Origin: Pogona vitticeps
Taxonomy: Eukaryota > Chordata > Lepidosauria > Squamata > Agamidae
Direction: 5' to 3'
DNA: 64,000 nt
NCBI RefSeq assembly: GCF_051106095.1
Contig: NC_135783.1
Coordinates: 182,420,947-182,484,946 of the forward strand
Shown: positions 1 to 12,215 of the stretch, piece by piece
Numbering within the stretch: the stretch's first letter is position 1
How the letters are laid out: each line of letters starts with the position of its first letter
The notes under the pieces: model-generated
Databases searched by the model: none
Told to the model about the DNA's origin: nothing
The model's input: the letters and a program-made list of their open reading frames with translations, nothing else
Program-made: the position numbers and the translations under genes

Positions 1-2982
1 AAAAGGACAGAAATAAACGTTTTGATCATGATGATGATGTAGAATGCTGGAAATTGTATTATTGTGATTCATTTGTTCTGTGTTTGTACCTACTGGTTTT
101 GATAAAATAGTAACAGGTAATTAAAAATAAAAGTACGCATCATAAAACTAGTCAACTGATTTGTGGGTTTTGATTAATCCTTAAAAACATATTGTTTCTT
201 GTACTGTGTTTTTGAATTCTGCATCTGCAATATTGTAGTTTAACAAATGTGTACTTGATTACAGCAGCCTTTGCTTTTCCACATTATCTCATAACCTGGG
301 GGGCTAAACATGTTATGTGCGCATGCCTGTGATATTATTCCTTCCTAGCAGAGCATCCTCTACAGGAAAATTTACTAATGCAATTCATTAGAGAAGCAAG
401 AGGAGAAAGGGTTCTTAATTCCCTCCCCCCTTCCATTGCTTCCTCTTCACATTGACTGATACCCCTGGGCGTGCACACACACACATACACATTCATTCTC
501 TTGCCAATTGTTACTTCCTCCTAATTAATATTTCAATATGTTTTCATTTATGTATTTCATTGGCCAGATTTCATTAAAACCCTTTGCTCATTTTGTCTTC
601 TCTGAAACTGACTGATGCAGCAGCCCTTCATTTCTCTGTCTGTTCCTCTCTGTTCCATTCTCTGGCTCATCTCATCTCTCCCACCCATTCATGAAACAAC
701 CTTTCTCATTTCTCCAGTGGTTAGAGTGCTAGGTTGTGTTTTGGGAAGCCCACGTTTCATGTCCACACAGAGCTGTAGGGCTAGTTAACATTTTTCAGAC
801 AGACCGACCTCATGGGCTTGTTAAGAGGATATGGTGGGGAGGAGGAATGCCATCATCAGCTCACCAGGGAAAAAGTGGAATATAAATTTCATGTTTTGTT
901 TGTGATATGCTTTTCTGCCTCACCAACAAGGCATCTTAATTCTCTAGCATAGTGCATCTTCCCTTTACCAGTTTCTCTACTGTTCCACCTGTTTAAAAAA
1001 CAAGCACTCCAAAAGCAATACTGGCAAAATATAGAGGGAGAAGCATAGTGTAGCGTAGACAGACAGATGTAGCTAAGAGCAAACTCCATGTAGGGAAAAG
1101 ATGCTTCTAAGACAGGACCAAGATTGGTCTGTGAAAAATTGCCTGGCTTCCCTTGGCTTCTCCCACTTTTGCTCCTCTTTTTCCTACATCCACACACACT
1201 CACACATACTGCACTCTACCCCCTTCTCCCCCTTAATGTATCTTCTTTCCCTGATAGCTCCATTTTCTTCCAGTTTTTATGCCAACCATTATCCACCTAG
1301 GGACGAGGGAAGGGACAGGAAAAAATCAAACATTTGTACCTGGGGAAATGCATACCTTACATTCTGCTTCATAACTGCCTGCTGCATCCTGTTTGTGTCC
1401 TGCACAAGGAAATCAAATAGTCTGTTTAAATAAAAACAAATTCGCTCTTAGCACTCTCATGAAGTTTCCCATCTCTTCTTCCTTGTTCCAGCTGAGACCA
1501 TTGTCCAAAGCCTCTCCATGGGAAAACAAGAGGTCCATGTGGTCAATGGGACATGCAGGACAAGTGTTGATAGGAGAAGGAGGGAATAGCCAGGCTGTTT
1601 TTGCACCCATTTGCCCCAACAACCCCAAATGTTTAGTGCTTCTGTACAGCCCATTGCACGCACACACACACCCAATCTAGTGATACCTCCCAGCTGTGTA
1701 TAGGTGATGCTATTTTGATTCTACAAAGAGAGGCATCTGCCCAACTGAGACAGCTGTTGGATTCGTGTGAATGTGTATAATTGAAATGATACTTCTGTGT
1801 AGAGTCACTATGTGTCCGTATTATGTGGACAGTATCTGTTTGGCTCCTGGATGCTGATGATTAATAGAGTGTGCCTCTCTGCTCCATTCCTTGCCCATGA
1901 GGTGGCCAAAGACACCTGACAGGTCTCTGCTTGGAACAGGGATTACGTCAGACAACTGTGGGACATATTTTGATGTAACAGAGCAATTCTGATGACTCAA
2001 AGCCAACCTGGCTTGAAGACTATAGAGACTTATAAAGATTTTCTTCTCTGTCACACAAAATACCTCTCAAGCTCAAATGCTTCTGCCACCCTTGTTTCCT
2101 AATTCTTGTGTCAAACGGGCCAGATATGAAGATTAGAGTTATGATGCTTATGTAATATTAGACAGTCACTTTTTAGAAAAAAAAGAGTTATAATGGTATT
2201 AAAATATAAGCACAGAAGAAGAAGAAGCACTTTGCATATTGATACTACATTAAAGTATATTAAATGTTTTTATCTTCACTGTGTAATTCAGGAGCAGGAA
2301 ACCTACAACCCACTAGATGTTGAACGATCACTTCCCATCATCCTTGGCTATTGATCGCAATGGTCAGGACTGAAGCATGTTAAAATTCCAAAATGAATTT
2401 TTTTTCAACTGGCCACTGCCAAGAGGGGGCATTATGATTATTGCCTTGTTTCACTGAGGTTTAAGACAACAGTAGTTTTTCCACGGTGAGCTACTAAATT
2501 GAAAGTGAATTTGAATCATGGGAGTGAATGGGTCACAGTCAACATTTTCTTCACTATGCAAAAAAGATTCTATGATTTCATAAACAAAAACAATGAACAC
2601 AAGAAAGGCAATAATCATGATGATGATGATGGTGTACAGAGCTGCCTGCCCAGAGAACAGCTTGTAATTTGGATCCAAATTTTGGCAACCCCAAAACTGC
2701 ACCTTCCCTCACTACCAAGAGTCACTTCAATCAATTTAAAGTGGAAACAATGGGCAATTTGTCCTTTTATATAGCAGAGAATTGGCAACCTGTGGCCCAC
2801 CAATTGTCATTAGACTACAACTTCCATCAGCCTTAACTGGCATAATCAAGTAGCCTACCTGTGATGCAGCACCTTCACTTTTTGAAAGTGCTGTGGAAAT
2901 GGAATACCATTCACCATTCTTTAAAAATGCATCTTTTCATAAAACAAATGCCCTAAAACCTTTGGGGTAGGCTGCTGTGATT
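1..2982. other. non-coding flank, no gene recognised
   Basis: AT-rich sequence with short simple repeats, for example CA runs near 475 and 1,195. Weak old repeat traces resemble the palindromic hAT group (about 2,290-2,370 and 2,780-2,860). If synteny with human holds, this should be intron or flank of CARF on the - strand. I searched for the CARF zinc-finger region and its N-terminus and did not find them. Confidence 0.5.
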
Positions 2983-3308
2983 GTCTAGACCAGTGGTCCC
3001 CAACTGTTTTTGCACCGCAGACTGGTTTGGCATGCGTGCAGGGGAGAGGGCGTGTGTGGGCAGGGCATGTGTGTATCCGTGCATGCATGTGGGGGACCGT
3101 GCATGTGTCAATGCATGGGGCATGCATGCATCTGTGGGCGGGGCATCAGTGTGTCTGTGGGTAGGGCAAGCAGGCGGGCATGTGGACAACGTGCATGGGC
3201 ATGGCAGGCATGGCGGGGACAGGATATCTGCCTCCACAGCCTGGTCTTGCCAAAGCCACAACGTGGTACTGGGCCACAGACCGGGGGTTGGGGACCCCTG
3301 GTCTAGAC
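2983..3308. mobile_element. hAT-type miniature element with 8-bp target duplication
   Basis: A 310-bp element (2,991-3,300) starts CAGTGGTCCCCAAC and ends with the near-complement GTTGGGGACCCCTG. It is flanked on both sides by the 8-bp duplication GTCTAGAC (2,983-2,990 and 3,301-3,308), which fits the nTCTAGAn preference of many hAT elements. The interior is a degenerate GCATG/TGTGGG tandem tract with no transposase, so it is a non-autonomous copy. The ends and the exact duplication are seen directly; the family is inferred from them. Confidence 0.85.
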
Positions 3309-4301
3309 CTTTGTCTACAACTTCTAGAATCCTGCTCCACTGGCTATGTCAGCCAGGCTGATGGGCTGTAGCAACAAAAGAATCAGGGGAGGGGAAAGCA
3401 TAAGTTCCCACGCCTCCCTTTAAAGAAGAAAAGAAAAAATGTGAAAGATACCAAGACAGAAAGTAGAGAGCTAGTGGAAAGTAATGGGTAGATTGTTTCT
3501 CCTCTGGTAGCCAAATCTCACAGAGTACCTGCAAGGATCAAAAGGGGAATAGGAGGAACCTGTATCCCATTTCAAGCTCTTGGGAGACATGAAGGGCAAG
3601 GAGAGATATCAAATACAGTCTGTAAGGAAATACTGCTTCCAAATGACACTAAGATCACTGTAGATCCTGTGAAAGTTTGTTAACAGCTGAAGAAACTAAT
3701 TTTGTTAACCATATCATCAAAGTTTAGGCCAGTAAGAATGATGGTTACTCTGACACGCAAGAGGAGGTCAGACCAGATTCCCACCACCGCCTCCATTCAA
3801 CAAGGCAAGAATCGACAGTTCTGCCCTCCTCAGTCCAGGACTCACTAAGCCAAGGATGCAGAAGAAGCTTCACAGGAGGCCCGCGTCTTCTCCAGGGCTG
3901 TTTGGACATGTTTAGAGGCTCTCTAAGGCTCACTCTGCTGGAGGCCCTCGATTCTCCAAGCAAAGATGCTGCCTTTTGTGACAGGATCGGAAACAACTGC
4001 CATAGAATCAGCCAGCTTAGATTCCCAGGACAGTCCACATTCCATTCTTCCCCTAGAGAGAGAATTTAAGAACAGTGGAACTCAACCCACCACTTCCAAT
4101 ATTCTGTCCATGGCAAGAGCTTTTCCAGTGACTTCATGACCGAGTCTGGCACATCAGTTGTAAAAACTAAATTTAGCTACAGTGACAGTGCTAAGGCCAA
4201 ATGTTTTTAAATAAATAGTTTTAGCAGCCATTATAGTTACAGTTTCAAAAAGTAGCTGTTTGCTTTCCTGTTTCATAAAAGTAACTACATTAACTTACCT
4301 T
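3309..4301. other. unassigned non-coding stretch
   Basis: No exon was recognised. The part at 3,740-4,060 is richer in GC and codon-like triplets than its surroundings. Its translations resemble no protein I know, so it may be an old transposon fragment. Confidence 0.3.
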
Positions 4302-5244
4302 TATAGTGGTACCCTCGGCTTACGAACGTCCCTACTTATGAACATTTCGACTTACAATCAGCTCCGGTCGCAACATTTTGCTTCAACTTGCGAACAGAGC
4401 TTCCACTTACGAACAGAAACAGGCAGAGAAAAAAGGCGGGCAATTAAACTTTCTAATTGTAGGTGGCGACAAGTTACTTTGTGCTGTAGCTCTTTCGGCA
4501 GTTATAGGGTGTGTTGCAGTTCAAGGCTTGGGAGAGCCTCCTGCTTCGGAGTGAGCCTGTGTTGTGTGTGTTTGCAGGGAGGTAAGCTGCTCTTTTCTCC
4601 TTTAAAAAAAACTGTTCTAAGTGGGTTTTGTTGGCTCTGCTTTGGAGTGTGTGTGTGTGTGTGTGTGTGTGTGTCTGCAGGGAGGGTTTGTTTCTGTGCA
4701 CTGCTTCAGAGCGAGTTTGTGTGTGTGTGTATTTTTGGAGGTTTTTTTCCTTCTTAAACTCAGCAACGGAGGTGGCTCTAGTGTCTGTTTTTTTAGTTTT
4801 TTTTTAAAGCCTCAGGAATGGAGCACCTTCCGACTGGGCTTGCTGTGCTCTTTTTTTTTGTTGTTATTTTTTTCCTCTGGGCAGCTGGGTGGGGGGGAAG
4901 CCGTGACTGCTGACTGGAGTAAGGGAAGCTCCAGAGGAGCAGCAGGAATCGGGCGGGCGGGCAGGCGAGCGCTTCCCGGCCAGGTCTCTGGCCCTGGCCC
5001 GTTCACTTCAGCCAGCCTTTGAGGCTCCTTTTCTCTCCTGGGTTTTGTTTTGTTTTGTTTTTTTGCAGCCCCAGCGCGTTCCTATGGGGCTTGCAGTGTT
5101 TTGTTTTGTTTTTTCCTTCGGCCGGAAGGGATTAATCGGTTTTCAATGCATTCCTATGGGAAATGGTGCTTCGACTTGCAAACGTTTGGAGTTACGGACA
5201 CTATTCCAATACGGATTAAGTTCATAAGTTGAGGTACCACTGTA
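4302..5244. mobile_element. Tc1/mariner-like miniature element, TA duplication
   Basis: A 939-bp element (4,304-5,242) has inverted ends: the left starts TAGTGGTACCCTCGGCTTAC and the right closes GTTGAGGTACCACTG, with a TA on each side. The interior holds a GT microsatellite (about 4,649-4,675) and GC-rich sequence (4,900-5,030), but no transposase frame. At least five more relatives lie in this window (17,038; 19,155; 26,248; 51,386; 63,789), and a partial one at 45,551. The TIR plus TA pattern fits the Tigger/pogo branch of Tc1/mariner. That assignment is inferred. Confidence 0.8.
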
Positions 5245-7713
5245 CTTAATCAAAATGAACAATATTTGTTCATGTTACTGTCACTGACCTGTTGTTTAAA
5301 ATCACCAACCCTATTGTTACTTCAACACATACAACTTAATAGAGCAGTACATGGCACAGTCACTTGACTTAGCAGTCACGAGTCCTTCATCATATTAAGA
5401 GAACACCTTCCCTTAAACATAAAAAGAACAAAGATGTTGCCACTGGAGTGAGACCTGGCTTATACTTTCATTTATCAGGACCCTCTTGGACAGTAGCAGT
5501 CCAAGAATAGAGGAAGATAATTAGTCTTTCTGTTGTTGTTATTAAGTGACATCTTTTCAGTTATGACTTATGATGACCCAATTAATAAATTATCTCTAAA
5601 AGGTCCTCCCACTAATAGTTCTGCTCAAGTCTTACAAATTAATGGTTGTGTCTTTCTTTACTAAATCAATCTGGTTTCTTTGTTAATACCTTGTAAATGC
5701 TGTATTGGCCAGATGATTAGGCTTAAAGAATGCATGGAATTTTTTTTGAAAATAAAATCTATGGAGATCAAAGCTATTTCCTCTAGTTCATGGATCTTGG
5801 AAAGAAAGAGCAAAGAAAGCTGTAGTATAGTAGTTACCTATGTCTATGTATCAGAATACTCTAGAACGTAATAACCATTCGAAGTTTTAAAAGCTGAGAA
5901 AGAATGTTGCTACCATTTATATGCTTTTGATGTGTTCACAACGAATTATCTCCGTACATGCTGCTCTGAGAAGTACCAGCACATCCTGGACTCACATGAT
6001 TAAATACTGTCAAGTACCTCTTAGCCATCACTCCACCTACCCTTGCAACACAGATTGCTAAGAGTTAACACCTTATGTGTTAATAACCTTAAAAAGATTT
6101 GCATTTATCATGAGAAAATACACAGTCACCATCTGTGTCAGAACAGTCTGCTTAACCCTTAAAAGGGTGCAATTAGCTTCAACAGCTTCAGCGGGTTCTG
6201 TACATTCAACATCAACAGTAGCAAACTGGCACACCATCACTATACCTCGACTTAAACTTGCTGAAAGATTATCTGAACAGATTAAGGGCTTTCTTACTAT
6301 ATGTCTCCCTGGCAAATATTGTGGAAGACTCAGGGGGTTGGGACTAGCTATCCACTGTTAGAGGGCTATTGCTCCATCAGTGGAAGAGTGGGCTGACGGA
6401 AACTGTGATCCCTTCGAAGAAAAATGCGGCGGGGGGGGAGATTAAACCACAACTTAAAACAGTTTTATAAAGTTATCTACATATCTTGACATTCAGTGTC
6501 TCTTGTGCTAGCAACACAGGTCTTTCCTAATACCAGTTAGTCAGAAAAGTTATTTCTCAAATTACAATTCTTAGACTTCCCCCAACTAATATACAGTACG
6601 GTGGCCATGCTAGCTGGGTTTTCTGGGAGGGACAATCTTCAAAAAATAATAATAATAATAACATTTTCAAGCTACAGTAATAGTTTAAATACCAGTTTAT
6701 TAGTGAGAGAACCCAGATGGCCATATTTGCCCAATGTAATAAATTACAACTCAAGTGAATTCTGGTTTATCAGGAATGAGCTGCATGTTGGCATATATAA
6801 CCTCTGTGTTCCTTCCTGGTGGTTAGTCTGCTAAACCACGAAGACACTGCTTAGTGTGTTCTTGTCTAAAACTGGGGGTCTTCCTTGCTTGTAATCTTCA
6901 TGCAGAAGAATGACAAGCCAGAATTTGTTCTTGTTCCTGGTTTGTTTTGGAACAACAACCCAGAAGCCCAGGTTTACAGGACCGACTAAATTACAACCAG
7001 GGTGTGGGCCAAAATGGTGGCCCCTGGCAAGTGCACTGGGAGGACACATTCAAGCAACAAGTGTGGAAATGACCCAAAGTGGATGCTCCTCCCATGGCTG
7101 GAATGTGACCCCTCATAGGACTACCTAGACCCCTTCCTCGATGTTTGCTCCCCTCTCCCCCACATCTCTCACACACTCACACTGCCCTGTCTTGCAATAA
7201 GGCATTCTAATACTGTAGCTTTCAGTACTGTAATATCAATGGAGTCTTTTTAAAACACCTAAAAGCAGACAGATGGGATCACTTGAGGACAACAGACCAG
7301 CACTGGGGATGGGATGATTAGCCATCCAGAATTGGGGAACCCTCTGGAACTGTGTGGAGTGTGATACGAGGAGCTGCAGCAAAAGGGGGCAATGAGCAGC
7401 AACTGGAAGAAAACTCTGTTTCTGTTCACATGGGGCCTCTGTTGGAAACCTGCCGTGAGACTCTCCTAAGAACTTGTATTATCCTGGATCTTGTTCTCTG
7501 AACTAAATGACACACACATCCTATTCACAAAAATTGAAATGCTTTGTGGATATCCACTAGTCCTTTTTCCAGATGGGAGTTTAATGGAAAAGTTTCCCAA
7601 ATGCTTTTGCTAATAAAATGGATATAACATTAAATTATAGAAAAGCCACTTCAAGCAAGAAAGCCTCAATTACCCATGGTGTCCCCAATCAAAGTTCATT
7701 CATAACAATTAAA
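5245..7713. other. non-coding stretch with old repeat traces
   Basis: The piece at 5,530-5,600 resembles the RTE-type SINE tail seen at 42,300. The stretch 6,073-6,360 is open in one frame on each strand, but its translations match nothing I recognise. The segment at about 6,745-6,870 recurs at 8,592. No gene is supported. Confidence 0.4.
6740..6870 (+). repeat. unassigned repeat, copy 1, with TATA-like box
   Basis: About 125 bp recurs at 8,585-8,725 with high similarity. The shared core runs from ACAACTCAAGTGAATTCTGG through a TATATAACCTC box to the GAAGAC...GCTTAGT stretch. A TATA-like box followed by a conserved downstream segment could be a remnant of an LTR or another repeat promoter. 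The family is not recognised. Confidence 0.6.
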
Positions 7714-7714
7714 A

Positions 7715-7953
7715 GAGAGCCTCGTGGCGCAGTGGTTAAAACACTGTACTGCAGCTAAAACTGTGCTCACGACCTGGGGTTCAAATCCCAGGTAGCCGGC
7801 TCAAGGTTGACTCAGCCTTCCATCCTTCCGAGGTCGGTAAAATGAGTACCCAGCTTGCTTGGGGGGGGGGGCAATGTATAGCCTGCGTAATTAAAAATTG
7901 TAAACGGCCCGGAGAGTGCTTGTAGCGCTATGGGGCGGTATATAAGTACAATG

Positions 7954-8007
<54 letters not shown>
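7715..8007 (+). mobile_element. tRNA-derived squamate SINE with (AATC)n tail
   Basis: The head (GTGGCGCAGTGGTTAAA) and the motif GGGTTCAAATCCC match pol III A and B boxes. The body continues through a CTCAAGGTTGACTCAGCCTT segment to a GGGCGGTATATAAGT 3' end and an AATC microsatellite tail (about 7,953-8,005). This layout matches the widespread Squam1-type tRNA SINEs of squamates. It is not a functional tRNA, because the cloverleaf is lost after the T-arm. Confidence 0.85.
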
Positions 8008-8329
8008 AGGCCAGGTACAACAAAGGCTAAATGTACTGTATATATACACACTTCCTTTCCTTCCAGATGAAGGGGCAAAAGAAAACAAGAAAAACACAGA
8101 TGAGCTGCACTTTTCCCCAAAGTTTTTCCCAGTCAAAAATTGTTACAAAGGATCATTCCTGCATATGCCTGGGAAAGCCAGATGTGAAATCCATCACAAA
8201 CACACGTGTCTAGAAAAGGACAATATTAGGAGTCATGCCCACATAAAGGGGGGGGGGCATTCCTTGTGATTCTTCCATTAACAATGGCAGCTGGCCACAT
8301 GAGCGGCAGGACTTATTAATATTAATGTT

Positions 8330-8435
8330 TTAAGAATTGTTTTAATATAGGATATTTTATATTGTCTATTTTAATGTTTTTAAGTTTTAATATTGTTGTA
8401 CGTCGCCCAGAAGCCACTGGTAATGGTGCGGCTAA

Positions 8436-8486
<51 letters not shown>

Positions 8487-8488
8487 AC
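8330..8488 (+). mobile_element. LINE/SINE 3' end with (AAAT)n tail
   Basis: An AT-rich 3'-UTR-like stretch leads into GTACGTCGCCCAGAAGCC, a short hairpin-like GGTAATGGTGCGGC and a long AAAT microsatellite (8,434-8,487). The same tail design (GCCGCC...GGCGG...TATAA, then AAAT repeats) occurs at 16,200, 43,195, 51,110 and 59,119. Confidence 0.65.
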
Positions 8489-8584
8489 GAAAACCACGGC
8501 TAAGTACTTTGATTACCAGACCTCAAACAGGGCAGGTGCCTCTCCTAGAGACAGGGTTGCAACTGTCCTTCTGGTACAGCAGTG

Positions 8585-8725
8585 TTATAAATGACAACTC
8601 AAGTGAATTCTGGTTTATCGAGAATGAGCTGCATGTTGGCCTATATAACCTCTATGTTCTTTCCTGGTACTGTTAAACTGTTAGACTGTTAAACCAGGAA
8701 GACGTTGCTTAGTACAGTATGTTGT
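8585..8725 (+). repeat. unassigned repeat, copy 2, with TATA-like box
   Basis: Second copy of the repeat at 6,740. It has the same GTGAATTCTGGTTTATC start and a CTATATAACCTC box at about 8,641. It runs directly into the CpG-rich patch that begins near 8,700. Confidence 0.6.
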
Positions 8726-9010
8726 TGTCGCCGCGGAAAGTGAGCATGCGGAAAGGCATCTGGAGCGCACGGCTTCTTCGTCCCTCCGTCACCTCGCCCG
8801 CGGGGGATGCCCACGGGAGCAAGAGCGCGAAGCCGACGCGCCACGAGCCTACTCCTGCTCGTCGTCTTGGTTCCGCAGGCACCGCCCGAGAGAGACCGCG
8901 CGGCCTCTGGTGGAGAGCGCAAGCGCGGCGGGAGCAAACGCGAAGGGGTTTTTTTTAAACCGGGTGCCAACGAGGCTCCGTACTGATACATGCCAAAAAG
9001 AATTAAAAGG
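8700..9010. promoter_or_regulatory. orphan CpG island-like patch
   Basis: About 300 bp is dense in CpG (CCGCGG, CGCGCGG and many GCG triplets) inside otherwise AT-rich, CpG-poor DNA. That suggests an unmethylated promoter-type region. It lies 3.9 kb upstream of WDR12. Frames are open on both strands because of GC content, and neither resembles a known protein. It could be a distal 5' exon or promoter of the divergent neighbour (CARF in human) or of an unannotated transcript. Confidence 0.45.
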
Positions 9011-9439
9011 GAAAGTGCGACGGGTGGTGTCCACGTGCTCCTACTCTTTGCGTATCCGATCTCATCCTTCAGGCGCCGTGTAAAAGCAGAGCAAATAAAA
9101 AGGAATTAGCGTAAACTTTCAAATAAAACTTCAGACTCTCCCATAATAAAATGCTTGAAATACGTTTAGAAAAGGTCGCTGTGTTGGTCTGTGTAACATA
9201 TCAGGCAAAAACAAAAGAAAATAAGACAACAACTTCATGGCATCTTCAAAACTAACTGCTACATAGTATTTTAATTTAAACTTTCGTGGACAAGTCCCGC
9301 TCCTCAGACGAGTAAGACTTTCACTCTTATATGCCCCACATAGCAGTCAGTCCCTAAGGTGCCACATTTTGTCTTCCTTTATTTTTGTTTTATATTTTGC
9401 CTGACATGAAATACTTGTGTCTTCTATCCTCCAGCTACC

Positions 9440-9495
9440 CTTCATTCATTCATTCATTCATTCATTCATTCATTCATTCATTCATTCATTCATTC
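9440..9495. repeat. (ATTC)n microsatellite
   Basis: About 13 uninterrupted ATTC units. Confidence 0.95.
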
Positions 9496-9639
9496 AGTTT
9501 TCATGTTAAGTAGAGTAGAGACAGTGTTGAAGCAAAAGGCACATAACATGTGCCCAGAAAATGTGTTTTCCTCCTCCACATGTGAAAGACAAAATGTCTC
9601 TTAAAATGGTATTTTTCATGTGCCTTTTATAACTCCAGA

Positions 9640-9853
9640 TAGTCAGGTTATCATACTAACTTGCCATGCAAAAACAATGCTGGAAAAAGTTGAAAACAGT
9701 AGGAAAAGTGGAAGACTTATGTATATGAGATGGATTGACTCAGTAAGCGAACCAGAGGTCTTAAGTGTGCAAGAGGTGAACAGAGCTGTTAATGACAAGA
9801 CCTTTCAGAGGTCATTAATTCTTCAAGGTCACTATAACTTGGAAGTGACTTGA
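9640..9853 (+). mobile_element. RTE/BovB-like LINE, last part of ORF
   Basis: The + strand frame reads GRLMYMRWIDSVSEPEVLS, followed by a segment ending at the stop near 9,853. It resembles the C-terminal end of RTE/BovB-type LINE proteins (the GRxRMRWxDxxxxxM...HGVAKSRTxL tail). The remnant is short and diverged, and a CR1 tail in the opposite direction follows immediately. The assignment rests on motif memory only. Confidence 0.5.
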
Positions 9854-10200
9854 TCATAGAATCATAGAACAAGTTGGAAGGGTCCTATAAGGCCTTTGAG
9901 TCCAACCCCTTCTTCAATGCAGTAATGCAAATCGAAGGATATCCACCAGGTGGTTGTCTCAGTGTCTCTTCAATGCCTCCAGTATTGGAGTGCTCACCAC
10001 TTCCCAAGGTCACTGGTTCCATTGTCATACTGCTTTAACAGTTAGAAAGTTTTTCCTGATATTCAACTAAAATCTTTCTTCCGGTAACTTGAGCCCATTG
10101 TTATGTGTCTTGCTTTCTCAGATTATCAAGAACAGATCCTGACCCTCCACAAGCCTTTCAAGTATGTATTTGAAAAGTGCTATCATATCTCCCCACCATG
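9854..10200 (-). mobile_element. CR1 LINE 3' end, antisense
   Basis: It begins on + with ATCATAGAATCATAGAAC, the complement of the CR1 terminal ATTCTATGATTCTATGAT octamer repeats. Typical antisense CR1 3' sequence follows (GTTGGAAGGGTCC..., then a TTGATATTCAACTAAAAT-like block shared with 43,717-44,330). It is a 5'-truncated copy without a usable ORF. Confidence 0.8.
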
Positions 10201-10384
10201 GGCACTTTATGATGGGACATAACAAGATTGTTAAATGGGGGTGGTTACAGGGATCACATAAGCCCATTACAGTAGCTCCACAGGATGTTGATCCAGTTCT
10301 AAGCACAATTCAAAGTGGTGGTTTTCACTATAAATGGATTGGGTCCAAGCTATCTCAAGGACTATGTCTCTGTTTATGACACGG

Positions 10385-10810
10385 ACCAGGTGTTAAGATA
10401 ATCAGGGGAGGCCTTCCTCTCAGTCTCACCACCTTCACAGGTGTGTTTGGGGAAGACACAGGAGAGGCTCTCCTCTGTCACTGCTCCCAGACTTTGGAAT
10501 TCCCTCCCGCAAGAGGCTGGATGGGCCCCATCTTTGCTGTCCTTCCATAGGCATATGAAGTCCTTTCTCTTTAGGGAGACTATTCCTTAATAACTAGCTA
10601 TCTGAGACAGGTTTTGAAATGGATTGTTATGGCTTGTTGCTTTTTACACGTGCATTTAGTATTGATTTTACGGTTTTTAATATCTATGTTTTAATATTTG
10701 TAGATTTACTATTTTTTAAAAAAATACTGTACAGTATTTTTAATTATGTAAGCCACCATGGGTCGTATTTAAGGAGAAATGTGGAGCAAAAATGTTTTAA
10801 ATAAACAAAC
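10385..10810 (+). mobile_element. LINE 3' end (L2-like)
   Basis: The diverged frame around 10,470-10,590 recalls the conserved LWNSLP...F..HLK.FLF ending of vertebrate LINE ORF2. It is followed by TTTTTAATTATGTAAGCCACC, a GGGTCGTATTTAAGGAGAAA block and an AAATAAAC end. This is typical of L2-like 3' termini in reptiles. No intact ORF remains. Confidence 0.5.
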
Positions 10811-12124
10811 AATACAGCAGAATGACTAATAAAAAAGAGAGAGAGAGAGATAGCAAGATGTTTTGACTTGGGCCTTCTTCAGTTGTTCTAAATAAAAGTG
10901 TGCTTTTTCCAAAATGACAGGTTTTAATCAGTCTCCAATTGGTAAATGCAAACATATAAATCTCTACTTAGAAATAAGCTCCCTTAAATTGACTGGAAAT
11001 TTCCATGAGGTTAGTGCATACATGATGGCAGCAAAATCGAGGAGAAACTTGTAGCAGCTTAAAAAATCAATGTTATTTCTCATAAACGCCAATTTAATAT
11101 TTATTAATATTATTAATATATTCTAATCCAAGAGACATTTGTGCAGCTCAAATATCCACGCTTATAAGCATATTGCAAGAAAAAGTGTTTAGAAATTCAG
11201 TTCTCATCCTGTTTTCTTCCAAGTAGTTCTAAACAACTCCCAAAATTGAAATGTTTCATTAATCAATATGAAAATTATTTTATATGCATGTCAGAAACGA
11301 GATATTAAGTATTCAATAAGATGCAAAATCAGAATTTTTTTAAAAATGCAAAGATAAAATTCTTGGACAGAAAATGAAAAGGGGATTGATGAAGAAATGT
11401 TTAGAGACATATGAATGCTTGATAGCCATATGGTTTCAGTAATGTTCCTGCCCCGCACATGTCGGATTCTATGCCCCCAAATCGGGAACCGAAGCTGGTT
11501 CAGCTGTAGCATTAGAAAAACATATGGAGGAAGGAACCGGAGTCGCCTCTCGAAAATTGCAAAATATGAATCCGCGACGTACGTCCTGAAACTGTACTCC
11601 AGCATCAGCCGGAGCGATAACTGTGGGCGGTTTACATTACTCTCCTCGCGTTATTTCCTCTACATTTCACAGAATAAGGGTGACCCCCTTTGCCATGGTG
11701 AATATTTGGGCTGCTAAAGGCAGGACAGCCGGTTAAGGCTTCGATCGTCTGCATACCGGTGCGGGAGTATGTTCCACATCGGGCCCCATAGGGTTTTCTT
11801 CGGGGTATTGTTTTGGGAATTTATACAGTTCGAAGCATTGTTACGCCCACCCTCTAAAATGAGTGGGCTTCGACGTGCGCATGATCCCGCTGACGTTTTA
11901 ATGTGCAGTCTGTAGTAAAATGTAAAGGCTGCACATGCATGCCATAATAGAAAGCTATTCTCTCTCAGAGAAGTCTTGAAGGGCATTGACAAAAAACAAA
12001 CAAACAAACAAACAAAACAGTCTCCGCTAGCATAGAATTAAATCATCCAACTTCCCACACTGTCTGCACGTTCTGAACACACTTTTTAAATAACCACAAG
12101 TCTCCATCATGGAAACAACTGCAA

Positions 12125-12215
<91 letters not shown>

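Noticed and set aside
2615-3361. Overlapping frames rich in His/Cys/Gly
   Set aside because: Translation of the degenerate GCATG/TGTGGG tandem interior of the hAT element.
6073-6361. Possible CARF exon
   Set aside because: Compared by memory with CARF N-terminal and zinc-finger segments; no match in any frame.
7953-8007. CRISPR-like short regular repeats
   Set aside because: A pure tetranucleotide microsatellite without spacers; the genome is eukaryotic.
8689-9034. Possible coding exon in the CpG patch
   Set aside because: Frames are open on both strands through GC content, with no similarity I recognise and no convincing splice pattern.
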